Source: CBDBUR01 sp965209065 (GTDB lineage: Bacteria; Pseudomonadota; Alphaproteobacteria; JAPOUT01; G958296285). Taken from it: 64,000 nt of DNA. The DNA is taken from the NCBI GenBank assembly GCA_965209065.1, contig OZ242373.1, positions 186,001 through 250,000 on the forward strand, read 5' to 3'. The notes under the pieces were generated by a model. The model was not told the DNA's origin, made no database searches, and saw only the letters and a list, made by a program, of their open reading frames with translations. Shown piece by piece: positions 50,319 through 58,815 of the stretch (position 1 is the stretch's first letter; each line of letters begins with the position of its first letter). Both the position numbers and the translations under genes were made by a program.

Positions 50319-51362
50319 TCATACCCCTGCTCTTTTTTCCACTTTTTCCCATGCCTCTCGATACCCAACACCCAATTTTGTTTTAGCCCAATGAGAGGGT
50401 CGCGAAAAGCCTTTAGGCAGTGTCGTTGCGCTATCGCCAAAAACAACATTAATTTGCCTTTGCGTTAAGTTATGCGTTTTAGATAAATTAGTTTTAACTA
50501 CACAAGCTACATCAAGCTTAGCGCCCTTAAAATTAGCACGAAGAAGTTTAGCTCCACTAAAATTAGCACGATAAAGGAAAGCTCCCTCAAAATGAGCGCC
50601 CAGAAGGTCTGCCACCTCAAAATTAGCTTCACAAAGGTTAGCTCCCTCAAAATGAGCGTGCTGAAGGGCAGTTCTACCAAAACTAGCGTTCGCAAAGTTA
50701 AACCCTCGAGCATTTTTAATTCTTAATGTTAAACCTTCAAGGACAATGCCTTGGAGGTCAAAGTCTAAATCCTCATCGTCCCATTCTTTGTTGCGGGCGG
50801 CTAAAGCATCAAAAGCCGCTTGAATATCTATAACGTTTCCTCGTGTTTGTTTACCAGAAAGCGTTGTATTAGCGTGCCTGCAAATAAAAGCGCAAAGTAT
50901 TTCCATAATTTGCTTATGATGACCTTGACTTTCGCGCGCTATTTTACCAAGCTCATTGATTGCCCCTGTTCTTACTATGATGTCTTCATCAGGGTTAAGC
51001 TGACCCACCGCCTTGAAATAATTTTCTGTATGGTGTGCTTGTGATTGTGTATCAGCTTGCTTTTCGGCTGTCTTTGTTTGTCTATGGGTTAAACTCATTC
51101 GCCAAATAGCAAATGGAGCGGCAACTAGAGCAACAAAGGCTAAGGCGATTGAATTGAGTCCTTTCATTAACTCTGTAATTTCAATAATTGCAATTTCTGT
51201 ATTCTCTTTTATTTTCACAAAATCGCTTAAAAAGTAATAAATCAATAAAGGCACGCAAATGAACAGGAATAAAGACACAAGCAAGGAGCGCGCCGCATTC
51301 CACTTCCAAACCCAATGCCAAGCTAACCGCCACCATTTTTTAATAAAATCTTTCTTACTCAT
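50319..51362 (-). CDS. Membrane-anchored pentapeptide-repeat protein
   Basis: Two hydrophobic helices near the N terminus (about residues 26-46 and 69-88) anchor the protein. A helical linker with ENYFKAVGQL and a HEAT-like IRTGAINELGKIA stretch follows, then a pentapeptide-repeat region of A(D/N)LxX units (residues about 225-300: FANASFGRTALQHAHFEGAN and similar) and a C-terminal tail. The repeat should form a right-handed beta-helix. This general architecture is found in many bacteria without assigned function. The gene lies among fatty-acid oxidation genes and is AT-rich, so possibly acquired. Its repeated DNA is visible at 50500-50720. Confidence 0.75.
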   Translation of the reverse strand: MSKKDFIKKWWRLAWHWVWKWNAARSLLVSLFLFICVPLLIYYFLSDFVKIKENTEIAIIEITELMKGLNSIALAFVALVAAPFAIWRMSLTHRQTKTAEKQADTQSQAHHTENYFKAVGQLNPDEDIIVRTGAINELGKIARESQGHHKQIMEILCAFICRHANTTLSGKQTRGNVIDIQAAFDALAARNKEWDDEDLDFDLQGIVLEGLTLRIKNARGFNFANASFGRTALQHAHFEGANLCEANFEVADLLGAHFEGAFLYRANFSGAKLLRANFKGAKLDVACVVKTNLSKTHNLTQRQINVVFGDSATTLPKGFSRPSHWAKTKLGVGYREAWEKVEKRAGV

Positions 51363-51374
51363 ATAGGTTTTATG

Positions 51375-53522
51375 TTAGGCGGCGGGCGCAAAAGCCTCGT
51401 AGAGCTTTTTGTCGCCAGCGGCAAGCTCGCGTAAGAGCGCCGGCGGTTCAAACCGCTCGCCATACTTTTTGGCATAACCCTCACACGTGGCGAGAAACTT
51501 CGCACTGCCAACCATATCGACAAAAGATAAAGGACCACCCGTCCAAGGGGCAAAACCCCAACCCAAAATAGCACCAATATCACCATCGCGAATATCGGTG
51601 ATGACCTTCTCCTCCAAACAGCGCAGTGCCTCCACCGCTTGAATATAAAGCAAGCGGTTCTTCACTTCCTCAATATCAATCGCATCAGCCGACTGCTTCT
51701 TTTGCGTGAGCTGGTCTAATCCCTGCCAGAGCCTTTTGCTGCCGTCCTCGTTGTAGTCGTAAAAACCTTTGCTGCTTTTCTTACCGGTGCGCGCTAACTC
51801 GGCGACCAGCTTTTCAATCACGCTATCGCTTGCGCTCGGTTTATATTTATCGCCCAAATCTTTTTTCGTTTGCTTGCGCACCGCATAAGATAAATCAAGT
51901 CCAACGGCATCGGCTAGAGCAAGCGGCGGCATGGGCATGCCGGTCATCTTGCCGCCGTTCTCGATAATAGCGGGCGGTATGCCCTCCGCCAACATCGCGA
52001 CACCCTCGCCAACATAAGTGCCGAAACAGCGCGAGGTATAAAAACCGCGACTATCATTTACCACAATCGGCGTCTTGCCTATCTGCGTGACAAAGTCCAT
52101 CGCGTGGGCAAGCGTTTCATCGCTCGTCTCGCGCCCGGTGATTATCTCCACAAGCTCCATACGCTCCACCGGCGAGAAAAAATGCAGCCCGATAAAACGC
52201 GTGGCATCTTTACTCGCTTTCGCCAGACCAGTTATCGGCAAGGTGGAAGTGTTGGACGCCATCACGCCATCTTGCGCTAACTGCGCTTCGGCTTTCTGCG
52301 TGACATCGGCTTTTATTTCCCTATTCTCAAACACAGCCTCAATGATAAGGTCTGCGCCTTTAAGGTGAGCGTAATCGCTAGTCGCATCAACTCTAGCGAG
52401 AACCTCTTCGCCGAGCCGTCGCTTTTGGATAATTTTTTCCACCCGCGCTTTACCCTTGTCGGCATCTTCTTGCTTGCGGTCGAGCAGCACGACATCAACG
52501 CCGCGCGCAGCCGCCGCAAAAGCGATGCCCGAACCCATCAGCCCCGCACCCAAAATGCCGAGCTTCTTCACTTCTTTTTTGTCGAAACCTTTAGGGCGTC
52601 TCGCGCCTTTCTTGAGCTCCTGCATAGATAAAAACAAAGAGCGCATCATCGCTTTGGCGCGCGGGTCGAGCAAGATTTTAGTGAAGTAGCGCGCCTCTAT
52701 GCGCAAGGCGGCGTCGATTGGCACGAGCAGCCCCTCATAAACCGCTTGCATAATATATTCCTGCGCGGGGTAGTTGCCATAAGTGTTTTTACGAAGTTGA
52801 GCGTTGCCGACAACAAAAACGCCTTGCGAGCCCTTATCGTGAGGACTGCCACCGGGTATGCGGAATTTCTTATCGTCCCACGGCTGTTTGGCATCGGGGT
52901 TGGCTTTGACCCAAGCCTTCGCTTTATTGAGCAGCTCATCGCTCGGCACAATATCGTGGATAAAGCCCAGCCCCTTAGCTTTTTCCGTTTTAATCATCGA
53001 GCCTTGTAGGATAAGAGGCAGTGCGGCGGCTGCCGAAATGAGTCGCGGCAAGCGTTGCGTTCCGCCCGCGCCGGGCAGAAGACCTATTTTGGCTTCGGGC
53101 AGACCGAGCCGCGTTTTAGGGTTATCGCTTGCGACTCGATAATGGCAAGCAAGGGTTAGCTCCAAGCCTCCGCCAAGTGCCGAGCCGTTTATCGCCGCAG
53201 CGATAGGCTTGCCACAAGTTTCTAGCTCGCGCAACGTTTGATTACCACGACAAATGCTTTGGTATAAGGCTTCGGCGGGGTTCGCGCCACTCGAACTGCC
53301 GCCTTCAAGCACACCGACATCGGCGCCCAAACAGAAATTGCGCTTATTAGAAAAAATAACCGCGCCTTTAATCGCGTCATTATTTTTTATTTCGGTAGTT
53401 ATTTTCTCCAGCTCGCCAAAGACTGGCGCGCTCAAAAGGTTTTCGCTTTTGTCGCGTAGCGCGAATTCAATCATAGCGATTTCGTCTTCCAGCGTGAAGC
53501 GGAAATGAGTTAAGCCCTCCAT
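51375..53522 (-). CDS. Multifunctional fatty-acid oxidation enzyme (FadB/FadJ-like)
   Basis: A two-part enzyme of 715 residues. The N-terminal enoyl-CoA hydratase/isomerase (about 1-190) has AAINGSALGGGLELTLACHY and GLPEAKIGLLPGAGGTQRLP. The central 3-hydroxyacyl-CoA dehydrogenase has the NAD fold KKLGILGAGLMGSGIAFAAA (about 317), then ASNTSTLPIT, FIGLHFFSPV and NDSRGFYTSR, and a C-terminal 3HCDH domain. It performs the middle steps of beta-oxidation. The thiolase gene 32 bp upstream on the same strand supplies the last step. The substrate range (long, medium or aromatic acyl-CoA) is unclear. Confidence 0.9.
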   Translation of the reverse strand: MEGLTHFRFTLEDEIAMIEFALRDKSENLLSAPVFGELEKITTEIKNNDAIKGAVIFSNKRNFCLGADVGVLEGGSSSGANPAEALYQSICRGNQTLRELETCGKPIAAAINGSALGGGLELTLACHYRVASDNPKTRLGLPEAKIGLLPGAGGTQRLPRLISAAAALPLILQGSMIKTEKAKGLGFIHDIVPSDELLNKAKAWVKANPDAKQPWDDKKFRIPGGSPHDKGSQGVFVVGNAQLRKNTYGNYPAQEYIMQAVYEGLLVPIDAALRIEARYFTKILLDPRAKAMMRSLFLSMQELKKGARRPKGFDKKEVKKLGILGAGLMGSGIAFAAAARGVDVVLLDRKQEDADKGKARVEKIIQKRRLGEEVLARVDATSDYAHLKGADLIIEAVFENREIKADVTQKAEAQLAQDGVMASNTSTLPITGLAKASKDATRFIGLHFFSPVERMELVEIITGRETSDETLAHAMDFVTQIGKTPIVVNDSRGFYTSRCFGTYVGEGVAMLAEGIPPAIIENGGKMTGMPMPPLALADAVGLDLSYAVRKQTKKDLGDKYKPSASDSVIEKLVAELARTGKKSSKGFYDYNEDGSKRLWQGLDQLTQKKQSADAIDIEEVKNRLLYIQAVEALRCLEEKVITDIRDGDIGAILGWGFAPWTGGPLSFVDMVGSAKFLATCEGYAKKYGERFEPPALLRELAAGDKKLYEAFAPAA

Positions 53523-53554
53523 TGTGTCCTCCTTTAATTAAATGCGTTCGATAC

Positions 53555-54763
53555 CTAAATGCGCTCGATAACGGTGGCAGTGCCCATACCCGCACCGACA
53601 CAAAGCGTAATAAGCGCGGTGGTTTTATCGGTGCGCTCCAGCTCGTCTAGCACGGTGCCGAGTATCATCGCGCCGGTCGCACCGAGCGGATGACCCATAG
53701 CTATCGCGCCACCATTGACATTTATCTGCTCGTGCGAAATATCCAGCCCCTGCATATAGCGCAAGACCACAGAAGCAAAAGCCTCGTTGAGCTCGAAGAT
53801 ATCAATGTCTTCTTTTGCCATACCAGCATTCTCGAGCGCCCTTTGCGATGCCGCGATGGGACCGGTAAGCATAATGCAAGGCTCGGAGCCGATAGAGGCG
53901 AAGCCACGAATGCGCGCGCGCGCTTTGAGTTCGCGTTGTGCGCCTGCCTCTTTCGTGCCGAGCAATACGGCAGCCGCGCCATCAACAATGCCCGAAGAAT
54001 TGCCCGCATGATGAACGTGGTTAATCTCTTCAATTTCGGGATAGCGTTGTGTCGCAACGGAGTCAAAACCGGTCGCGCTACCAAGCTGAGCAAAGCTCGC
54101 TTCAAGCGAACCCAAAGATTGCATTGTCGTGTTAGGACGAATATGCTCGTCCTTGTCGAGTATGGTTAAGCCGTTAATGTCCTTGACGGGAATAACGGAA
54201 TTTTTAAAGCGCCCCTCGTCCCACGCGCGCGCGGCGCGTTTTTGACTCTCAAGCGCATAGCTATCGACATCATCGCGGCTAAAGCCGTGCTTGGTCGCGA
54301 CAAGGTCGGCACTCACGCCTTGCGGCACGAAGTAAGAGGAGAAGGCAATTTCAGGATTGCTCGCCCATGCGCCACCAGACGCACCCATACCGACGCGCGA
54401 CATAGACTCCACACCGCCGCCGACCGACATTTCCGCCTGACCGCTCATCACCTGACCTGCCGCCATATTGACCGCCTCTAATCCCGAAGCGCAAAAGCGA
54501 TTGATTTGAACGCCAGCAGTCTCCTCACCGATGCCGGCATTGAGAGCCGAAATCCGCGCGATATCACCGCCGGCTTCGCCAACAGGATCGACACAGCCAA
54601 ACACGACATCAGAGATAGCGTTTTCCTCTAAGTGGCTACGCTCGGCGATATTCGCCAGCACCTGCGTGCCGAGCTGAAGCGGCGTGACCTCGTGAAGTCC
54701 GCCGTCCTTTTTTCCTTTGCCGCGCGGCGTGCGCACGGCATCATAAATAAAGCATTCTGTCAT
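53555..54763 (-). CDS. Acetyl-CoA acyltransferase (thiolase)
   Basis: A 402-residue thiolase II. Catalytic Cys is in INRFCASGLEAVNMAA (about residue 90), the CoA-binding and catalytic His in GGAIAMGHPLGATGAM, and the second Cys in LCVGAGMGTATVIERI at the C terminus. It cleaves 3-ketoacyl-CoA to acetyl-CoA and pairs with the FadB-like gene just downstream. A GGAGG ribosome site precedes the ATG. Degradative (FadA-type) rather than biosynthetic function is inferred from context. Confidence 0.92.
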   Translation of the reverse strand: MTECFIYDAVRTPRGKGKKDGGLHEVTPLQLGTQVLANIAERSHLEENAISDVVFGCVDPVGEAGGDIARISALNAGIGEETAGVQINRFCASGLEAVNMAAGQVMSGQAEMSVGGGVESMSRVGMGASGGAWASNPEIAFSSYFVPQGVSADLVATKHGFSRDDVDSYALESQKRAARAWDEGRFKNSVIPVKDINGLTILDKDEHIRPNTTMQSLGSLEASFAQLGSATGFDSVATQRYPEIEEINHVHHAGNSSGIVDGAAAVLLGTKEAGAQRELKARARIRGFASIGSEPCIMLTGPIAASQRALENAGMAKEDIDIFELNEAFASVVLRYMQGLDISHEQINVNGGAIAMGHPLGATGAMILGTVLDELERTDKTTALITLCVGAGMGTATVIERI

Positions 54764-54819
54764 CTTGACCTCCTGAATGAAGCATTTTTCCTAAAGTTTA
54801 TTTTAGATTCCTATTCTAC

Positions 54820-54825
54820 TATAAT
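54820..54825 (+). promoter_or_regulatory. Possible -10 box of the methyltransferase-HNH gene
   Basis: TATAAT at 54820-54825 lies 35 bp before the ATG. The -35 position (TTTATT, 54797-54802) is poor. The sequence between the two divergent genes is AT-rich. Confidence 0.35.
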
Positions 54826-54859
54826 TTGCTAAACTAGCCAACAGAAAAAGGAATCGAAA

Positions 54860-56116
54860 ATGGCGCAGATTGAAAACCGCACGATATTTAGCTGTGATAA
54901 TTTACCTGTTATGCGGGGAATATCAAGCGAGAGCATAGACTTAATTTACCTCGATCCCCCTTTTAATAGCAATCATAACTACGCCGCTCCGCTTGAAAGT
55001 GAAGCTGCAGGCGGCGCGTTTAAGGACACTTGGACATTAAGCGATATAGACGAGGATTGGATAGGTTTAATAGCAGAGTCCTACCCCGCGCTTCATAGCG
55101 TTATTGAAACTGCGGGCAAAGTGAATGGTGATAGCCATAAATCCTATATGGTCTATATGACAATTAGGGTAATGGAGATGTATAGGGTATTAAAACCTGC
55201 AGGCTCTATTTACCTTCACTGCGACCCCAAAATGAGTCATCACTTAAAACTAATGATGGACGCTATTTTTAATAAAAACAATTTCATTAATGAAATTGTT
55301 TGGGCATATGATAAATGGACAAATGCTGCGGAGTCTTTTCAAAATAACCACGACATAATCTTTTTTTACTCCAAGGATAAAAAGAATAAGATGTTTAATA
55401 AGATGAGGCGCGAGGATAGCCCCAAGCATTATGATAAAGGGTGGCACGATAATACGATTGATGGGGGGATAAAGCAGCTTATTGTTTATAATAAAATAAA
55501 AGCAAAAAGCAAAATAGATTCAGGTAATTATGATAAAATCATTTATAGGGAAGGAGAGGTAAAGGTTGCATTACAAGATTGGTGGCACATGTCTGTTATC
55601 AATAGCCAAGCAAAAGAGCGCACAGGCTACCCAACACAAAAGCCGCTAAACTTATTAAGACGAATCATTAAAGCGTCTAGCAATGAAGGCGATATTGTGC
55701 TAGATCCTTTTTGTGGTTGCGCCACTACTTGTATTGCTGCAGAGGAATTAAAGCGACAATGGATAGGGATTGATATTGACCCCCTAGCTGCAGAGCTGGT
55801 GGAAGAGCGAATGAAAAAAGAACTTGGCTTGTTTAGTATGGGAATTAAGAATCCACACAAAGCACCAGCACCCGTTGAAAAACTATCACGCAACATTAAG
55901 CATGTTTTATTCCACCAGCAAGGAGGTGTTTGTAATGGTTGCCATATTTCTTTTCCGATACAGAACTTTCACAAAGACCATATAATACCTAAATCTAAAG
56001 GGGGTGCGGACTTGGACTCTAACTTTCAACTCTTATGCGGATTTTGTAATAGCTTGAAAAAGGATAGAACTATGAGTTATCTAGAACAAGAACTAAAAAA
56101 AAGAGAAATTATATAA
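54860..56116 (+). CDS. DNA methyltransferase fused to an HNH endonuclease domain
   Basis: Residues 1-330 form a beta-class DNA methyltransferase: motif IV LIYLDPPFNSNH comes first (DPPF 32-35), then the TRD region, and later YPTQKPLNLLRRII with motif I DPFCGCATTCIAAEEL. The last 70 residues (from about 345) are an HNH nuclease with CNGCHISF, FHKDHIIPKSKGGADLDSNF and LLCGFCNSLKK, a complete zinc-ribbon HNH. The fused form could be a combined restriction-modification protein or a methylation-linked nuclease. It is AT-rich, inserted between the thiolase and MaoC genes, and probably acquired. The methylated base (N6-A or N4-C) cannot be told. Confidence 0.85.
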   Translation: MAQIENRTIFSCDNLPVMRGISSESIDLIYLDPPFNSNHNYAAPLESEAAGGAFKDTWTLSDIDEDWIGLIAESYPALHSVIETAGKVNGDSHKSYMVYMTIRVMEMYRVLKPAGSIYLHCDPKMSHHLKLMMDAIFNKNNFINEIVWAYDKWTNAAESFQNNHDIIFFYSKDKKNKMFNKMRREDSPKHYDKGWHDNTIDGGIKQLIVYNKIKAKSKIDSGNYDKIIYREGEVKVALQDWWHMSVINSQAKERTGYPTQKPLNLLRRIIKASSNEGDIVLDPFCGCATTCIAAEELKRQWIGIDIDPLAAELVEERMKKELGLFSMGIKNPHKAPAPVEKLSRNIKHVLFHQQGGVCNGCHISFPIQNFHKDHIIPKSKGGADLDSNFQLLCGFCNSLKKDRTMSYLEQELKKREII

Positions 56117-56128
56117 AAGGAGACGAAA

Positions 56129-56980
56129 ATGGCAATAGATTATGACCACCTGATGTCCCTCAAGACAGAGAACCAACCCTTCACCTACGGCGATAGGGAG
56201 ACGATGCTCTACGCGCTGGGTGTCGGTATGGGGCGCAACCCGATGAATGAGAAAGAGCTCGACTATATCTATGAGGCTTCGCTCAAAACTATCCCGACGA
56301 TGGCAACCGTTATCGCGTGGGGAGCGGGTGCCCTTGGCGAAAGCGGCATCAATTTTATGATGGTCGTCCATGGCGAGCAGAAGCTCAAACTCCACCAGCC
56401 CTTGCCGCCGGCGGCAGATATTCTCGCTTCTAGCCGTATCACCGGCGCTTATGATAAGGGCAAAGAGAAAGGCGCGATTATCATATCCGACACCGACATC
56501 AAGCTGAAAAGCGGCGAGCCTTTATGCACGCTCACTTCGACGACCTTCGCGCGCGGCGATGGCGGCTTCGGCGGACCCAGCGATGGCGCGCCCAAACCAC
56601 ACCCCATACCCGAGCGCGCACCCGACGACCGCATAGAAGTCGAGACCAAAGAAGACCAAGCCCTTTTATATCGCCTATCGGGAGACCGCAACCCGCTCCA
56701 CATAGACCCTAAATTCGCGGAGGCGGCAGGGTTTCCTAAACCGATTATTCACGGGCTATGTAGTTATGGCTCAGCGGCGCGCGGCATTTTGCAGAAAGTC
56801 TGCGATTACGATAACAAAAAAATAAATCAGTTTGATGTTCGTTTCTCTGCGCCGATGTTTCCCGGCGAAACGCTCGTGTTAGACATCTGGCAAGACGGCA
56901 AGGAAATATCGTTCCAAGCAAGCGTGAAAGAAAGAAATGTCGTTGCGCTATCAAATGGATTGTGCGGCTTAACGGAATGA
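56129..56980 (+). CDS. MaoC-type 2-enoyl-CoA hydratase
   Basis: A double hot-dog protein of 283 residues related to peroxisomal 2-enoyl-CoA hydratase 2. The hydratase-2 motif is YRLSGDRNPLHIDPKFAEAA with catalytic Asp and His, followed by PIIHGLC. The first half shows the incomplete hot-dog with MLYALGVGMGRNP. It hydrates trans-2-enoyl-CoA to the (R)-3-hydroxy product, so it complements the (S)-specific FadB-like enzyme nearby. A GGAG ribosome site precedes it. The stop overlaps the SDR start (ATGA). Confidence 0.9.
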   Translation: MAIDYDHLMSLKTENQPFTYGDRETMLYALGVGMGRNPMNEKELDYIYEASLKTIPTMATVIAWGAGALGESGINFMMVVHGEQKLKLHQPLPPAADILASSRITGAYDKGKEKGAIIISDTDIKLKSGEPLCTLTSTTFARGDGGFGGPSDGAPKPHPIPERAPDDRIEVETKEDQALLYRLSGDRNPLHIDPKFAEAAGFPKPIIHGLCSYGSAARGILQKVCDYDNKKINQFDVRFSAPMFPGETLVLDIWQDGKEISFQASVKERNVVALSNGLCGLTE

Positions 56981-57840
56981 TTGATTTTGAAGATAAAGTC
57001 ATTGTGATTACTGGCGCGGCTCAAGGGATTGGTCGGGCGTTGGCGCAAGCCTTCGTGCCGGAAGGGGCTATTCTGGTGCTCGCGGATTATCAAGAGTCGA
57101 AGCTCAAACGCACGGTCGCCGAGCTAAAGCGCACCGGCGCGCGTGAAGTCCATTCCTATGTTTGCGACATCGCCGATGAAAGCGCTTGCAGCGATTTCGC
57201 GACTAAAGTTGCTTCGGACATAGGGCCGGTTAATTTATTGTGCGCGCACGCTGGCGTTGGTGTGGCGGGAGGCATCAATAATGTTAGGAAGAACAATCGC
57301 GACTGGGCGCTGTCGGTGAATGTGAATGGCTTGCTGCATATCCTCTCTGCCTTTTTGCCGGGCATGCAAGTGGAAAGCGAAGGCGAGCGTCATATTATGA
57401 TAACCGCTTCTATGGCAAGTTTTTTACGTCCGCCTCCCGGTCAAAGTTTTTACGCGAGCACAAAATACGCCACGCTCGGCATAGCCGAAGCCCTACGAGC
57501 AGATTTGTCGGGATCAGGCATTACCGCCTCCGTGCTGTGTCCGGGTCTAGTGAATACGCGCATCTGGGCAAGCGTTGAGGCACGGCAAGAGCGCTTCGGC
57601 GGGGTTCGTGCGATTGACGAAAGTGTCGGCGAGCCGTGGCAGGCGGGGCTTGACCCCGCGCTTGTCGCGCAAGCGGTCATCTCAGGTCTGCGCGCCGGCG
57701 ACTTCTTCATCTTCACCCCATGTCTCGATAGGGGCGACGAGGAAAATTTCTACGCTAGACTAGAGGAATTAAAACACGACTTCTCCGTCTCGGTCGATAG
57801 AATGCGCCGAACCATCGAGCAAGCGAAAAATAGAAATTGA
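56977..57840 (+). CDS. Short-chain dehydrogenase/reductase
   Basis: An SDR of 287 residues with TGAAQGIGRALAQAF, CDIADESA, HAGVGVAGG (NAG variant), the catalytic Ser around ITASMASF and YASTKYA. The frame is open upstream, but the ATG at 56977 overlaps the MaoC stop as ATGA and starts at the family position. Translational coupling to the hydratase suggests it acts on a (R)-3-hydroxyacyl-CoA or a related intermediate. The promoter for the 5S gene begins within its stop codon. Confidence 0.87.
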   Translation: MIDFEDKVIVITGAAQGIGRALAQAFVPEGAILVLADYQESKLKRTVAELKRTGAREVHSYVCDIADESACSDFATKVASDIGPVNLLCAHAGVGVAGGINNVRKNNRDWALSVNVNGLLHILSAFLPGMQVESEGERHIMITASMASFLRPPPGQSFYASTKYATLGIAEALRADLSGSGITASVLCPGLVNTRIWASVEARQERFGGVRAIDESVGEPWQAGLDPALVAQAVISGLRAGDFFIFTPCLDRGDEENFYARLEELKHDFSVSVDRMRRTIEQAKNRN

Positions 57841-57865
57841 CACAAAAACTCAAAAAAGATATTAT
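57837..57865 (+). promoter_or_regulatory. Consensus promoter of the 5S rRNA gene
   Basis: A perfect -35 TTGACA (57837-57842), overlapping the SDR stop codon, and -10 TATTAT (57860-57865) are separated by exactly 17 bp. The expected start near 57872 is 7 bp before the mature 5S 5' end. Confidence 0.75.
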
Positions 57866-57878
57866 CCTCGTTCAAGCT

Positions 57879-57997
57879 GGCTCGGTGATTATAGCGAGGG
57901 GCAACGCACCCGAACCCATCCCGAACTCGGCAGTGAAAACCCTCAGCGCTGATGGTACTTCGTCTTAAGGCGTGGGAGAGTAAGTCGTTGCCGGGCC
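57879..57997 (+). rRNA. rrf: 5S ribosomal RNA (solitary gene)
   Basis: The conserved 5S core is present: CCCGAACCCATCCCGAACTC, GATGGTACTTCGTCTTAAGG and CGTGGGAGAGTAAGTCG. Helix I pairs GGCTCGG (57879-57885) with CCGGGCC (57991-57997). The length of 119 nt is normal. No 16S or 23S gene lies beside it: the upstream neighbour is an SDR gene, and a glycosyltransferase follows 37 bp downstream. It has its own strong promoter. Ends are set by helix I and may differ by one base. Confidence 0.96.
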
Positions 57998-58034
57998 CGC
58001 TTGTTAGCTTTTTCTTTCTATTCGGCATTGGTTA

Positions 58035-58790
58035 ATGAAAATGAAAATTTATGTTATCAACTTAGATAGTGCCAAAGACAGAATGGCGTTCCTGCAAAAG
58101 CAAATGGATGAGCTGGGCTTAGCGTTTGAAAGGTTTAGAGCCGTTCCCGCAAATGAACTTCCCGCTAATTTTATCGCTAAAGCATATCATAATTGGTTTT
58201 GGAAAAGGCTGCCAGCGCTCTGGGAGATATCGCTCTTGTATAATCATTTAGAAATTTACAAAAAAATAATAGAGAGCAATGCGCCCGCGCTTGTTTTAGA
58301 GGACGATGCTATATTAACCGCTGACACAAAGGGAGCATTAGAGGCGATAGAAGGACTCAATCTAAAAAACATTGATTATATTTGTGCCGAGGCGAGCTCG
58401 GCGAGAAGGCTCGTTAGCGAAAAGAAGCAATCGATTGGTTATAAAAACCATCATTTGATCAAAGTTTATGTGAATGATTCAGCGTCCGCTGGTTATATTC
58501 TTTATCCAAGTGGCGCGAAGAAGTTGCTCAAGTTTGCCAAGAGAAACGTGGCGGTGGCGGATAAATTTATCAATGCTCCTGCGAATGGGTTGAAGCAATA
58601 TGTTTTGGTTCCCTGTCCGATAGATCAAAATTTAGAGTTTCGCACACTTTGGGACGACTCTTTGAAAGAAGGGATGTCAAAGCGGAATCGCGCTAAACGC
58701 TCTATTTTTCGTTTAACACAAAACATAAAAAAGATATTTCTAAAGATATGTTTATTCGCTCAATATGAAGTGTATGATATTGACAAATAA
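58035..58790 (+). CDS. Glycosyltransferase family 25 (LPS-type)
   Basis: A GT25 enzyme of 251 residues, the group that adds sugars (often galactose) to lipooligosaccharide. Conserved are IYVINLDSAKDRMAFLQKQM at the start, ALWEISLLYNHLEIYKKI, the DxD-like VLEDDAIL (about residue 92) and a C-terminal CPIDQNLEF region. It begins with ATG 58035 or the ATG at 58041. It is the first gene of a surface-glycan block that follows the 5S gene; the leader spacing leaves little room for its own promoter, so read-through from the 5S unit is possible. Confidence 0.85.
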   Translation: MKMKIYVINLDSAKDRMAFLQKQMDELGLAFERFRAVPANELPANFIAKAYHNWFWKRLPALWEISLLYNHLEIYKKIIESNAPALVLEDDAILTADTKGALEAIEGLNLKNIDYICAEASSARRLVSEKKQSIGYKNHHLIKVYVNDSASAGYILYPSGAKKLLKFAKRNVAVADKFINAPANGLKQYVLVPCPIDQNLEFRTLWDDSLKEGMSKRNRAKRSIFRLTQNIKKIFLKICLFAQYEVYDIDK

Positions 58791-58815
58791 AGTTTTGTTA
58801 GTTAATTAAGGTGAT

